A stretch of DNA of 6,663 bases from Nitrospirota bacterium (GCA_016235225.1 JACRLS010000220.1:1-6663); one strand, 5' to 3'. Positions 1 through 6,632 are shown, counted from the stretch's first letter. Program-made: numbers and translations. The notes: a model not told the origin generated them from the sequence alone.

Positions 1-37
1 GCGGGTAGTCTCGCCCTGCCACCAAGTCTTCGGCCAT
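1..37 (-). CDS. 5' end of a gene, probably an IS1595/ISXO2-type transposase (partial)
   Basis: An ATG on the minus strand at 37-35 opens a frame that runs off the window edge and encodes MAEDLVAGRDYP. A very strong purine-rich ribosome binding site (GGGGAGGAGG) lies a few bases upstream, which makes a real start likely. The short N-terminus, with Gly-x-Asp-Tyr-Pro about ten residues in, resembles how IS1595/ISXO2-family DDE transposases begin, before their zinc-ribbon and catalytic domain. It sits exactly where the neighbouring DUF362 gene is broken, which supports a mobile-element origin. Only 12 residues are visible, so the family call is an inference from a short motif plus context. It could instead be an ordinary downstream gene. 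Confidence 0.4.
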   Translation of the reverse strand, partial: MAEDLVAGRDYP

Positions 38-98
38 CGCCCTCCTCCCCAGGGTCCGGGCGACAATGTAGCACAGGAGGAGCTAACCGACTACCCCC
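1..98 (-). mobile_element. Probable left end of an insertion sequence interrupting the DUF362 gene
   Basis: The DUF362 reading frame matches its family up to EADIFI and then loses the pattern. The point of divergence falls at a run of five G on the minus strand (98-94) followed by TAGTCGG. IS1595-family elements commonly have ends beginning with a run of G, and a transposase-like start codon with a strong ribosome binding site lies 60 bp inside. I therefore place the element end at about position 98, with the rest outside the window. The other terminal inverted repeat and the expected 8-bp target duplication (candidate CATCAAAA on the minus strand, 106-99) cannot be checked here. Confidence 0.4.
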
Positions 99-699
99 TT
101 TTGATGAAAATATCCGCTTCGTAGGCCGCACGGGAAACATAAAAATGGGGCAACGCCTTTGCCCCTGGCGGCTCGACTCGTACCCATGGCTGCGGTGTCA
201 GCTCATCGAACGAGATCACGCGGGCACCGGCAGCCTCCGCCGCCTCCTGGATCCCCGTCGCCTTCAAGTTACCGGACGTGGGGAAGCGGATGATCCCCGA
301 GCTGTCGCCGACGATCACCTCCTCCGCGCCCGCCGTTCGCACCAGCGAAGCGACGGCCCCCACGACGGCTGAGTTCGTGGTCGTGGGGGGCGGACGATCA
401 TTGACGACATTGGGCTTGAGCAAGACGCGCTGCCCGACCAATGGCAGGCGGTCCAGGCCGCCGAGGAGCCTCAGCCCTTCGCCCAACATCGCGGGAACGT
501 CCTGCCCATGCACGATGGCGACAAGTGACTTCCCGTCCTTGGTGAATGGATTGACCGGGATCGGTTTGGGGGAGACCACCGGGGCGTCAGGATCGAACAG
601 CAGACTGCCGAGGACCGAGCCTGGCGCCCTAGCGATCGCGGGAATGAACGACGCGCCGAAGGCGAGCCGGGCCAGGATCTCGCGGCGTGAAGCGATCAT
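91..699 (-). pseudogene. DUF362 domain protein with Tat signal, C-terminally truncated
   Basis: The frame encodes 202 residues starting from an ATG. The N-terminus has a twin-arginine motif (SRREIL, residues 4-9) followed by a hydrophobic stretch ending in AIARA, so export of a folded, possibly cofactor-bearing protein by the Tat system is likely. The body shows DUF362 hallmarks: VLLKPNVV near residue 95, then the TNSAVVGAVASLV and EVIVGDSSG segments and the EAADIFI-like region at the end. Family members normally continue from this point into a Lys-Leu-Lys-Thr-His type segment and further conserved sequence, typically reaching 300 residues or more. Here the frame stops at KRG after EADIFI. 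Neither other frame restores family-like sequence, so this is a true truncation and not a one-base frameshift. DUF362 proteins have no settled biochemical role; some carry iron-sulfur domains. The gene follows the rhodanese gene and was probably cotranscribed with it. No clear Shine-Dalgarno sequence precedes the ATG. Confidence 0.75.
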
Positions 700-704
700 A
701 GGAA

Positions 705-806
705 CAGGTTTAGGTTAAGGTTGAGGTCAAGGTTAAGCCCGGAAGGAGTCGAAGAACATTTCTTCACGTTTTCCTCAACCTCAGCCTTAGCCTCAACCTT
801 AGCCTT
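705..806. repeat. Long imperfect hairpin built from hexamer-like repeats
   Basis: The left arm (707-737) repeats a six-base unit of the type GGTTAA/GGTTGA. The right arm (774-804) carries the complementary type CCTCAA/CCTTAG. Aligned on one dyad axis, 26 of 31 arm positions pair if G-T pairs are allowed. Near the centre is a separate perfect inverted repeat, GAAGAA-CAT-TTCTTC (751-765). The element fills the gap between the rhodanese stop codon and the DUF362 start, and its outer edge overlaps the last codons of the rhodanese gene. In the minus-strand transcript it would form a long stem that could stabilise or attenuate the message. The repetitive arms open short spurious reading frames in both directions. 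Confidence 0.7.
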
Positions 807-1170
807 TCTCCATCGGGTAGCCCGCGTCCCGCCACGCGCGGATGCCCCCGTCCATGGAGATGACGTTGGTATAGCCCATCTGCCGAAGACTGTCGGCGGC
901 CAGGGCCGACCGGAAGCCGCCGCCACAGTAGAGGATAATGTCGGCTGACTTATCGGGGATCAGGCCTTCGATGTCGCGTTCCAAGATCCCCCGGCCGAGG
1001 TGGCGGGCGCCTTTCGCCCGGTCTTTGGCAAACTCCGACTCCTCGCGGACGTCGAGAAAATGAAAGCACTCGCCCCGATCCACCTTGGCCTTCACCTCGG
1101 CCGCCGTGCATTCCTTGATGCGCCTCCGCGCCTCATCGACGATCTTCAAGAACCCGGGATTATGTTTCAT
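799..1170 (-). CDS. Single-domain rhodanese-like sulfurtransferase
   Basis: This 123-residue protein is one rhodanese domain with no signal peptide or membrane segment, so it is likely cytoplasmic. The domain begins around residue 22 (TAAEVKAKV). It has the conserved FLDVREESEF segment at 38-47, then GARHLGRG near 54-61, and the active-site loop YCGGGFRSA with the presumed catalytic cysteine at residue 82. It ends with the usual DGGIRAWRDAGYP motif. Single-domain rhodaneses carry a persulfide on this cysteine and pass sulfur to acceptors. The physiological donor and acceptor cannot be read from sequence. The start is well supported: AAGGAG lies 5-6 bases upstream of the ATG, and a good promoter lies just before it. 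The stop codon overlaps the outer edge of the hairpin repeat leading into the DUF362 gene, so the two genes probably shared a transcript. Confidence 0.9.
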   Translation of the reverse strand: MKHNPGFLKIVDEARRRIKECTAAEVKAKVDRGECFHFLDVREESEFAKDRAKGARHLGRGILERDIEGLIPDKSADIILYCGGGFRSALAADSLRQMGYTNVISMDGGIRAWRDAGYPMEKG

Positions 1171-1201
1171 GCGCTCTCCTTCTTACGGAGCGTGATCAGT
1201 G

Positions 1202-1230
1202 ACTATAGCAAACGTCTTTTCCCCTGTGAC
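1202..1230 (-). promoter_or_regulatory. Sigma70-like promoter for the rhodanese gene
   Basis: On the minus strand a -10 element TATAGT (1207-1202) is preceded by TGC, giving an extended -10. It is separated by 17 bp from GTCACA (1230-1225), which matches four of six -35 consensus positions. Transcription would start near 1195 and leave a leader of about 25 bases containing the AAGGAG ribosome binding site of the rhodanese gene. Confidence 0.55.
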
Positions 1231-1236
1231 CCTGTT

Positions 1237-1289
1237 CCCCCTCACCCCTCCCTCTCCCCCGCTGCGGGGGAGAGGCGTAGGTGAGGGGG
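1237..1289. repeat. GC-rich palindromic repeat (REP-like hairpin)
   Basis: CCCCCTCACC (1237-1246) pairs perfectly with GGTGAGGGGG (1280-1289). After a short unpaired bulge, the inner arm CCTCTCCCCCGC (1251-1262) pairs with GCGGGGGAGAGG (1264-1275), so the stem covers nearly the whole element. It lies between the end of the radical SAM gene and the promoter of the rhodanese gene, both on the minus strand. It could block read-through, although no T-run follows on either side, so it is not a canonical intrinsic terminator. Similar C-rich/G-rich palindromes are common dispersed intergenic repeats in many high-GC genomes. Confidence 0.7.
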
Positions 1290-1325
1290 CTGAGACCATA
1301 TGTCACAAGACTTATTACGTCTGCA

Positions 1326-2339
1326 TTAGAAGAGCCTCGTCTGCTCGGACAGGGGACGGCGAAATGTATTCGGGGTGGGCTCCTCCCGTTCGACCGGAAA
1401 TCCCGCCTTGCGGCACCCCGCCGTGAAGAGCTGCTCCACCATTTTCCAGTAGGTCCCTTCCCCATGATGCCGCTTGAAGAAGCGGGTCTCGGTCAGCGAG
1501 CCACCCCGGACTTCCTGAAGCCGGTGCGTGATCTTGCGCACCCGATCCGGGAAGGCCGCCTGCATCCGTTCCAGAAACACCGACTCGACGCTCCCGGTCA
1601 GCCGCAAGAGAATATAGGTGGCTTGCGTGGCGCCGGCTTCGCGCGCGCGAGCCAGGATGTCCGGCATGTCATCGTCATTCAGTCCGGGAATCACCGGCGC
1701 CACCGAGACGCCCGTGGGGATGCCAGCGTCGGACAACCGGCGCATCGCTTCCAACCGGCTGGTGAACGACGGGTCTTGTGGCTCTACCTTCCGCGCGGTT
1801 TCATTGTCGGCGAAGGGAATGCTGAAGAAGACCCGCACCCAGGCATCCCGTTGCAACTGTTGAAGCACGTCGATGTCGCGGGCGATCAGTGCGGCCTTGG
1901 TAATGAGCCCGACGGGATTTCGAAACTCCGCGCAGACCTCCAGGCAGGCGCGCGTCACCCGGTAGCTCGCCTCCACCGGCTGATAGCAGTCGGTATTTCC
2001 AGAGAAGGCGATGATCTCGCCCCGCCAGCTGGGTTTCATGAATGTCTCGCGCAGCCGGGTCGGCGCGTTGACTTTCACGACGATGTTGGACTCGAAGTCC
2101 GTCCCCGACCCGAAGCCCCAATACTCATGGGTCGGCCGCGCATAGCAGTAGGCGCAGGCGTGGAAGCAGCCGCGGTCGGGATTCAGGCTCCAACGGAAGG
2201 GCAGATCCGGGCTCTCGTTGTGGCTCAGGATCTCGTGGGTTTCTTCTTCGTACAGGCGCAGCCCAACAGGGGGCGGGCTATCAAGAAACTCTCGGGCTTG
2301 CGCTTCAAACCGATTGGGAGGATTGGACCTGGCACGCAT
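1326..2339 (-). CDS. PA0069-family radical SAM protein
   Basis: This 337-residue cytoplasmic protein has the radical SAM cluster motif C-x3-C-x2-C within GCFHACAYCYARPTHEY, with cysteines at 58, 62 and 65, which bind the 4Fe-4S cluster that cleaves S-adenosylmethionine. The RWSLNPDRGCFHACAYCYAR region, the later SGNTDCYQPVE segment and the PVIPGLND segment are typical of the PA0069-like group, distantly related to spore photoproduct lyase (SplB). The reaction of this group is not established. Length and C-terminus (ending TRLF) look complete. An in-frame TAG lies three codons before the ATG at 2339, so the start cannot be further upstream. No Shine-Dalgarno sequence is visible, and the nearest promoter-like element would give an almost leaderless message. 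The gene is divergent from serS and followed by the GC-rich hairpin, so it is probably transcribed alone. Confidence 0.85.
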   Translation of the reverse strand: MRARSNPPNRFEAQAREFLDSPPPVGLRLYEEETHEILSHNESPDLPFRWSLNPDRGCFHACAYCYARPTHEYWGFGSGTDFESNIVVKVNAPTRLRETFMKPSWRGEIIAFSGNTDCYQPVEASYRVTRACLEVCAEFRNPVGLITKAALIARDIDVLQQLQRDAWVRVFFSIPFADNETARKVEPQDPSFTSRLEAMRRLSDAGIPTGVSVAPVIPGLNDDDMPDILARAREAGATQATYILLRLTGSVESVFLERMQAAFPDRVRKITHRLQEVRGGSLTETRFFKRHHGEGTYWKMVEQLFTAGCRKAGFPVEREEPTPNTFRRPLSEQTRLF

Positions 2340-2365
2340 GGCCCGCTATGGTCGGCCCAGGCCTG

Positions 2366-2380
2366 CGACTTGTCAAGTCG
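2366..2380. promoter_or_regulatory. Perfect 15-bp palindrome overlapping a -35 element (possible operator)
   Basis: CGACTTG and CAAGTCG are exact inverted repeats around one central base. On the minus strand the centre contains a perfect -35 hexamer TTGACA (2376-2371). A weak -10 candidate (GACCAT, 2353-2348) sits 17 bp away, pointing at the radical SAM gene. The palindrome lies about 27 bp upstream of that start and 150 bp upstream of serS. A dyad of this size on a -35 box fits a repressor site, but nothing shows which protein would bind it. Confidence 0.4.
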
Positions 2381-2439
2381 GCCTGACGACCATCTGATAT
2401 GGGCGACACCACCGACACGAACAGCTCAGGCCGGCTTCG

Positions 2440-2469
2440 TTGACTCTCTTCAGGCTGAATGCTAGCCTG
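2440..2469 (+). promoter_or_regulatory. Candidate serS promoter with overlapping small hairpin
   Basis: TTGACT (2440-2445) matches five of six -35 positions and is spaced 17 bp from TAGCCT (2463-2468), a weak -10 matching three of six. An inverted repeat CAGGCT/AGCCTG (2451-2456 and 2464-2469) with a 7-base loop overlaps the -10. The location about 60 bp before the serS start is sensible, but the -10 is poor. No T-box features were recognised in the leader. Confidence 0.3.
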
Positions 2470-2480
2470 TCAATTCTTAA

Positions 2481-3806
<1,326 letters not shown>

Positions 3807-3817
3807 CATTGCGCACC

Positions 3818-5470
3818 ATGACGTCGTCCGCTCTTCGCCCCAACGACCCGCCTGATACCACCTTCACGGAATTGGCTGAACTGGCATCAGTCCTGTGCGG
3901 AACCTCCATGGCCTTGATCGCGGTGGCCGACGGCCCGCGCTTTTCGGTGACCGGACGACACGGCACCTCGACGAGCGAACTGCCCGCCCACGCCGAACCA
4001 CTCGCCCAAACGCTCAGACACCCGGATGTCCTGGTGGTGTCGGGCAACGGCAGCGCGGGAACACTCCCGATTCCACTGGAAGGACCGCCGGTCGGGTTCT
4101 ACGCCGGGGCTGCGATTCGCGCCGCCGACGGACAGACGCTCGGGCTCGTGTGCGTGATGGACCGTCACGCGCGTGAGCTCTCCCCTGGCCAGCGCACGGC
4201 CCTGGCGGTCATCAGCCGCCAGGTGTTGGCGCAGATGGAGCTCCGTCGGCATCAGGCGGAGTCCGAACGCTCCCGGCAGGAGCGGCAGCAGGCGGAAGAG
4301 ACACTCAAGCAACGCGACGAGCAACTCCGCCAAGCCCAGAAGATGGAAGCCATCGGCAATCTCGCGGGCGGCATCGCCTACGACTTCAATAACCTTCTGA
4401 CCGTCATTACCGGATACAGCGAACTGGTCCTGAAGAAGATCCCGGAGACAGACCCGCAACGACGGAAGCTCGAAGAGATCAAGAAAGCGGGCGACCGCGC
4501 AGCCGCCTTGACGCAGCAACTGCTCGCCTTCAGCCGACGACAGATCCTCCAGCCGAAGATCGTGGACCTGAACGGCATCATTTCGGCCATGGGCTCGATG
4601 CTGCAGCGCCTCGTCGGCGAGGACGTCCAGGTGAATATCGCCCTGGCTCCGGACCTCGGGCGCGTGAAGGCCGACCCCGGCCAGTTGGAGCAGGTCATCA
4701 TGAATCTCGTGGTCAATGCGCGGGACGCCATGCCGAGCGGGGGCAAGGTGACGATTGAGACCGTGAACGTGGATCGGGTGCCTGTGTTCTCATCCAGACC
4801 CGACCTCAATAAGAAACGTCCCTACATCATGCTCGCCGTCAGCGACACCGGCACCGGCATGGACGCCGCCACCAGGGCACGCATTTTTGAACCGTACTTC
4901 ACGACAAAAGCCGCAGGAAAGGGAACCGGCCTGGGCCTCTCCACCGTCTACGGCATCGTGAAGCAGAGTGACGGGGAGATTCTCGTCTACAGCGAACCGG
5001 GACATGGCGCCACGTTCAAGATCTACCTCCCGCGAGAAGACCGCGTGGCGGCGGACATCGGAGCCGCGACGCCTGCCGAATCCCTCCCGGTGGGGACCGA
5101 AACCATCCTCTTGGTGGAAGACGAGCCGGGCGTTCGGGCCTTTGCCGGCGAAGCGCTGCGGATGCAGGGGTACACGATCCTCGAAGCCAAGCACGGCATC
5201 GATGCTCAAGTGCTGAGTACGCAGCATCCCTCGCCGATTCATCTCCTGCTGACCGACGTGGTCATGCCGCAGATGAACGGACGCGAAGTGGCCGAGCGCT
5301 TGCTGTCGCAACGCCCCGGCCTCAAAGTGCTCTACATGTCCGGGTACGCCGAACAGGCCGTCATCAATCGCGGCATCATGGACTCCGGCTTCGCCTTCTT
5401 GCAGAAGCCCTTTACGCAGCATGCCCTCGTGTCGAAAGTGCGGGAAGTACTGGATGCCAGGCCCTCGTAA
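3818..5470 (+). CDS. GAF hybrid histidine kinase/receiver lacking the H-box histidine
   Basis: Residue numbers here count from an in-frame TTG at 3809; the ATG at 3818 is preferred as start. Domains in order: a GAF-like sensor (about 17-145), a charged coiled coil (about 145-180), HisKA (about 178-245), HATPase_c (about 290-410) and a C-terminal receiver (431-550). No membrane segment is seen, so it is a cytoplasmic sensor. ATP-binding motifs are present: N-box NLVVNARDA with Asn303, DTGTG from Asp346, and GTGLGL near 372-377. The receiver keeps its acidic residues at 437-438, phospho-acceptor Asp483 in TDVVMP, Ser511 and Lys533. The striking feature is the H-box: the usual GGIAHDFNN reads GGIAYDFNN, with TAC (4379-4381) at residue 191 where the phosphorylated histidine belongs. 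The adjacent acid and the Asn of the phosphatase motif are kept. Autophosphorylation in the standard way should be impossible, so it may be a pseudokinase, a phosphatase-type regulator, a recent mutant, or a sequencing error. The ligand is unknown. Confidence 0.9.
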   Translation: MTSSALRPNDPPDTTFTELAELASVLCGTSMALIAVADGPRFSVTGRHGTSTSELPAHAEPLAQTLRHPDVLVVSGNGSAGTLPIPLEGPPVGFYAGAAIRAADGQTLGLVCVMDRHARELSPGQRTALAVISRQVLAQMELRRHQAESERSRQERQQAEETLKQRDEQLRQAQKMEAIGNLAGGIAYDFNNLLTVITGYSELVLKKIPETDPQRRKLEEIKKAGDRAAALTQQLLAFSRRQILQPKIVDLNGIISAMGSMLQRLVGEDVQVNIALAPDLGRVKADPGQLEQVIMNLVVNARDAMPSGGKVTIETVNVDRVPVFSSRPDLNKKRPYIMLAVSDTGTGMDAATRARIFEPYFTTKAAGKGTGLGLSTVYGIVKQSDGEILVYSEPGHGATFKIYLPREDRVAADIGAATPAESLPVGTETILLVEDEPGVRAFAGEALRMQGYTILEAKHGIDAQVLSTQHPSPIHLLLTDVVMPQMNGREVAERLLSQRPGLKVLYMSGYAEQAVINRGIMDSGFAFLQKPFTQHALVSKVREVLDARPS

Positions 5471-5483
5471 CGGGTAAGCTGTC

Positions 5484-5669
5484 AGGAGCCTGTTCAACAT
5501 TGCCGTTCGTAGCGAGACGAAGTAGGTGCTGGCAGATACGAGGCCACAGGCTCCGAAAAACCGGAGGCGTATTCGCTGGAATACGTTGAGGATTTTTCGG
5601 AGCCGAGAACAAAGCACATGCCAGCGCATGATTCGTCGCAGTAGAATGGTCAATGTCGGACATGCTCCT
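5484..5669. repeat. 186-bp palindromic MITE-like element
   Basis: The element is self-complementary about one axis from end to end. Terminal AGGAGC (5484-5489) pairs with GCTCCT (5664-5669); CATTG (5498-5502) with CAATG (5651-5655); GACGAA (5516-5521) with TTCGTC (5632-5637); GCTGGCA (5528-5534) with TGCCAGC (5619-5625); GGCTCCGAAAAA (5549-5560) with TTTTTCGGAGCC (5593-5604); and CGTATTC (5568-5574) with GAATACG (5579-5585). Every pair has the same coordinate sum, so this is a single long interrupted cruciform and not a set of unrelated hairpins. It contains no convincing gene. It starts 14 bp after the kinase stop codon and ends 5 bp before tRNA-Ser(UGA). Size, inverted termini and intergenic place suit a non-autonomous mobile element or dispersed palindromic repeat. 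A target duplication is not evident. The 12-bp arm followed by T-rich sequence could also end transcription from the kinase side. Confidence 0.8.
5618..5647 (+). promoter_or_regulatory. Weak candidate promoter for tRNA-Ser(UGA)
   Basis: TAGAAT (5642-5647) matches five of six -10 positions and is 18 bp after ATGCCA (5618-5623), four of six for -35. It would start transcription about 20 bases before the tRNA. It lies inside the right arm of the palindromic element, so the element may supply this promoter. The tRNA could also be expressed by read-through from serS and the kinase. Confidence 0.28.
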
Positions 5670-5674
5670 AGGTC

Positions 5675-5764
5675 GGAGGGGTGACGGAGTGGCCGAACGT
5701 GCCGGTCTTGAAAACCGGAGACCTCGTCAGGGGTCCGCGAGTTCAAATCTCGCCCCCTCCGCCA
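5675..5764 (+). tRNA. tRNA-Ser (anticodon UGA)
   Basis: The acceptor stem GGAGGGG (5675-5681) pairs with CCCCTCC (5754-5760), followed by discriminator G and an encoded CCA (5762-5764). The anticodon stem CCGGT/ACCGG encloses the loop CTTGAAA, giving anticodon TGA at 5709-5711, which reads UCA and related serine codons. The T arm is GCGAG-TTCAAAT-CTCGC (5737-5753). A long variable arm between the anticodon and T arms makes this a class II tRNA, as required for recognition by SerRS. All features look intact. Confidence 0.97.
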
Positions 5765-5774
5765 TGTAAAGCAA

Positions 5775-5866
5775 TGCTGAGCGCAGAACGAGGAACGCTG
5801 AATGAAGAGAACGGCCCTGTCCTGAAATCCCGCTCCGCCGTTCAGCGTTCTGCACTCATCGTTCCG
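5775..5866. repeat. Imperfect palindromic spacer between the two tRNA-Ser genes
   Basis: The core inverted repeat GAACGCTGAA (5793-5802) and TTCAGCGTTC (5841-5850) is perfect over 10 bp. An alternative register pairs GAACGGC (5809-5815) with GCCGTTC (5837-5843). Outside the core, AGAACGAG and the CTCATCGTTC-type sequence on the other side extend the symmetry imperfectly. It begins 10 bp after tRNA-Ser(UGA) and may end its transcript, though no T-run follows. It resembles dispersed palindromic intergenic repeats that produce meaningless translations in several frames. Confidence 0.5.
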
Positions 5867-5882
5867 CATCGGAGGGTTGCGC

Positions 5883-5912
5883 TTGTCCCACAGGTGATGG
5901 TTAGGCTATGAT
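5883..5912 (+). promoter_or_regulatory. Sigma70-like promoter for tRNA-Ser(GCU)
   Basis: TTGTCC (5883-5888, four of six -35 positions) and TATGAT (5907-5912, five of six -10 positions) are separated by 18 bp. Transcription would start near 5919, giving a 5' leader of about 75 bases before the tRNA. No gene other than the tRNA lies immediately downstream. Confidence 0.5.
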
Positions 5913-5995
5913 GCCGCTCCGCAACGTGAACGCATAGCGGTCAAGGACTGTTGAGGCAGCAACCCGAAGAGACTCCCCCCAGAGGCACCGACGTC

Positions 5996-6088
5996 GGAGA
6001 GGTGGCCGAGTGGCCGAAGGCAACGGTTTGCTAAACCGTCACAGGGCCTAAAGCCTTGTCGCGGGTTCAAATCCCGCCCTCTCCGCCA
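5996..6088 (+). tRNA. tRNA-Ser (anticodon GCU)
   Basis: The acceptor stem GGAGAGG (5996-6002) pairs with CCTCTCC (6078-6084), followed by discriminator G and encoded CCA (6086-6088). The anticodon stem ACGGT/ACCGT encloses TTGCTAA, giving anticodon GCT at 6030-6032, which reads AGC and AGU serine codons. The T arm contains GCGGG-TTCAAAT-CCCGC, and a long variable arm (about 6041-6060) marks it as class II. The gene appears intact and shares the encoded CCA and acceptor style of the upstream tRNA-Ser. Confidence 0.97.
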
Positions 6089-6095
6089 TTTACCC

Positions 6096-6118
6096 AGTGC
6101 TGAGTAACAAGTGCTGAG
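6096..6118 (+). repeat. Short direct repeat after tRNA-Ser(GCU)
   Basis: AGTGCTGAG occurs at 6096-6104 and again at 6110-6118, a 14-bp period. The core TGCTGAG also occurs at 5775-5781, so it begins about 10 bp after the CCA end of each tRNA-Ser gene. Confidence 0.5.
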
Positions 6119-6162
6119 ACCTGAGTAGGGGCTCATAGATCGACCGGACGGGAGTGAAGAGA

Positions 6163-6573
6163 GTGGTCCTTCCGTTCAGGGCACCGACCAAAGCTATCCG
6201 CCTTCTGCTCGCACTAGCCGCCACGTGGAATTTCGTCTCCGCGTGTTCGGATTCCGCCCAAGATATCCGCATTGCGGCCCAGGATTATCGATTTCAGCCG
6301 TCAGAAATCCATCTTCAGGCTGACCGGCCCATCCGACTCACCCTCGTCAATGAAGGCCGGGAGGCGCATGAAGTCTCCAGCACGCTCTTCCTCCGCCCGG
6401 AGGTCCGCCCCATCGATGACCAAGTCGGGCCCCCCTTTACCGGACGCGGCCTCATCAAGATCAATGTCGGAGGATCCGCAACCGTCACTCTGCGAGCGCC
6501 AGTGGGGACTTATTTCTACCGCTGCGTGATTCCCGGCCACCGGGGAATGGAAGGCATGCTGATCGTGGAGTGA
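6163..6573 (+). CDS. Lipoprotein cupredoxin (type 1 copper protein)
   Basis: This protein has about 136 residues. A basic N-terminus (PFRAPTKAIR) and a hydrophobic segment lead to a lipobox VSAC with Cys28, so it should be a lipid-anchored envelope protein exported by Sec. The remainder is a single cupredoxin fold. Likely copper ligands are His69 in EAHEV and Cys121 and His126 in the YRCVIPGHRGM region, with Met129 or Met132 completing the site. Such small blue-copper proteins carry single electrons between periplasmic or membrane partners, but the partner here is unknown. The loop after the second His is short: Met follows after two residues in GHRGM, whereas the common pattern is longer. 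Start choice: GTG at 6163 has GGGAG 8 bases upstream. An in-frame GTG at 6154 would add three residues but has poorly spaced ribosome binding. No strong promoter was found directly upstream, so it may be read with the tRNA. Confidence 0.82.
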   Translation: MVLPFRAPTKAIRLLLALAATWNFVSACSDSAQDIRIAAQDYRFQPSEIHLQADRPIRLTLVNEGREAHEVSSTLFLRPEVRPIDDQVGPPFTGRGLIKINVGGSATVTLRAPVGTYFYRCVIPGHRGMEGMLIVE

Positions 6574-6603
6574 CATGGCGCAAGAGTCATGGGCAGGATC
6601 GAC

Positions 6604-6632
6604 TTGACCTCGGAGGGTCCCCCCTGTATAAA
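6604..6632 (+). promoter_or_regulatory. Strong sigma70-like promoter pointing out of the window
   Basis: TTGACC (6604-6609, five of six) and TATAAA (6627-6632, five of six) are spaced 17 bp apart, the best promoter match in the window. It lies 31 bp after the cupredoxin stop and faces right, so it should drive a gene or RNA beginning just beyond 6663. Nothing recognisable starts within the remaining 30 bases. Confidence 0.6.

Noticed and set aside
37..110. DUF362 truncation explained by a one-base frameshift at the G run
   Set aside because: Reading the other two frames after the G run gives either an early stop or sequence without the expected Lys-Thr-His-type DUF362 continuation, so a simple indel does not restore the gene.
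696..926. Small minus-strand frame with LNLNLNLNL-type C-terminus
   Set aside because: The repetitive residues are a translation of the hexamer hairpin, and the N-terminal part is the rhodanese gene in another frame.
1281..2465. 394-residue open frame on the plus strand
   Set aside because: It lies antisense to the radical SAM gene, shows no domain pattern, and reads through the GC-rich hairpin and the divergent promoter region. It is an antisense shadow of a high-GC gene.
4790..5869. 359-residue open frame on the minus strand
   Set aside because: It covers the antisense of the kinase C-terminus, the whole palindromic element and tRNA-Ser(UGA), and has no recognisable domain.
5681..5911. 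Small plus-strand frame beginning inside tRNA-Ser
   Set aside because: Its N-terminus is the translation of the tRNA itself, a well-known false gene call, and the remainder is palindromic spacer.
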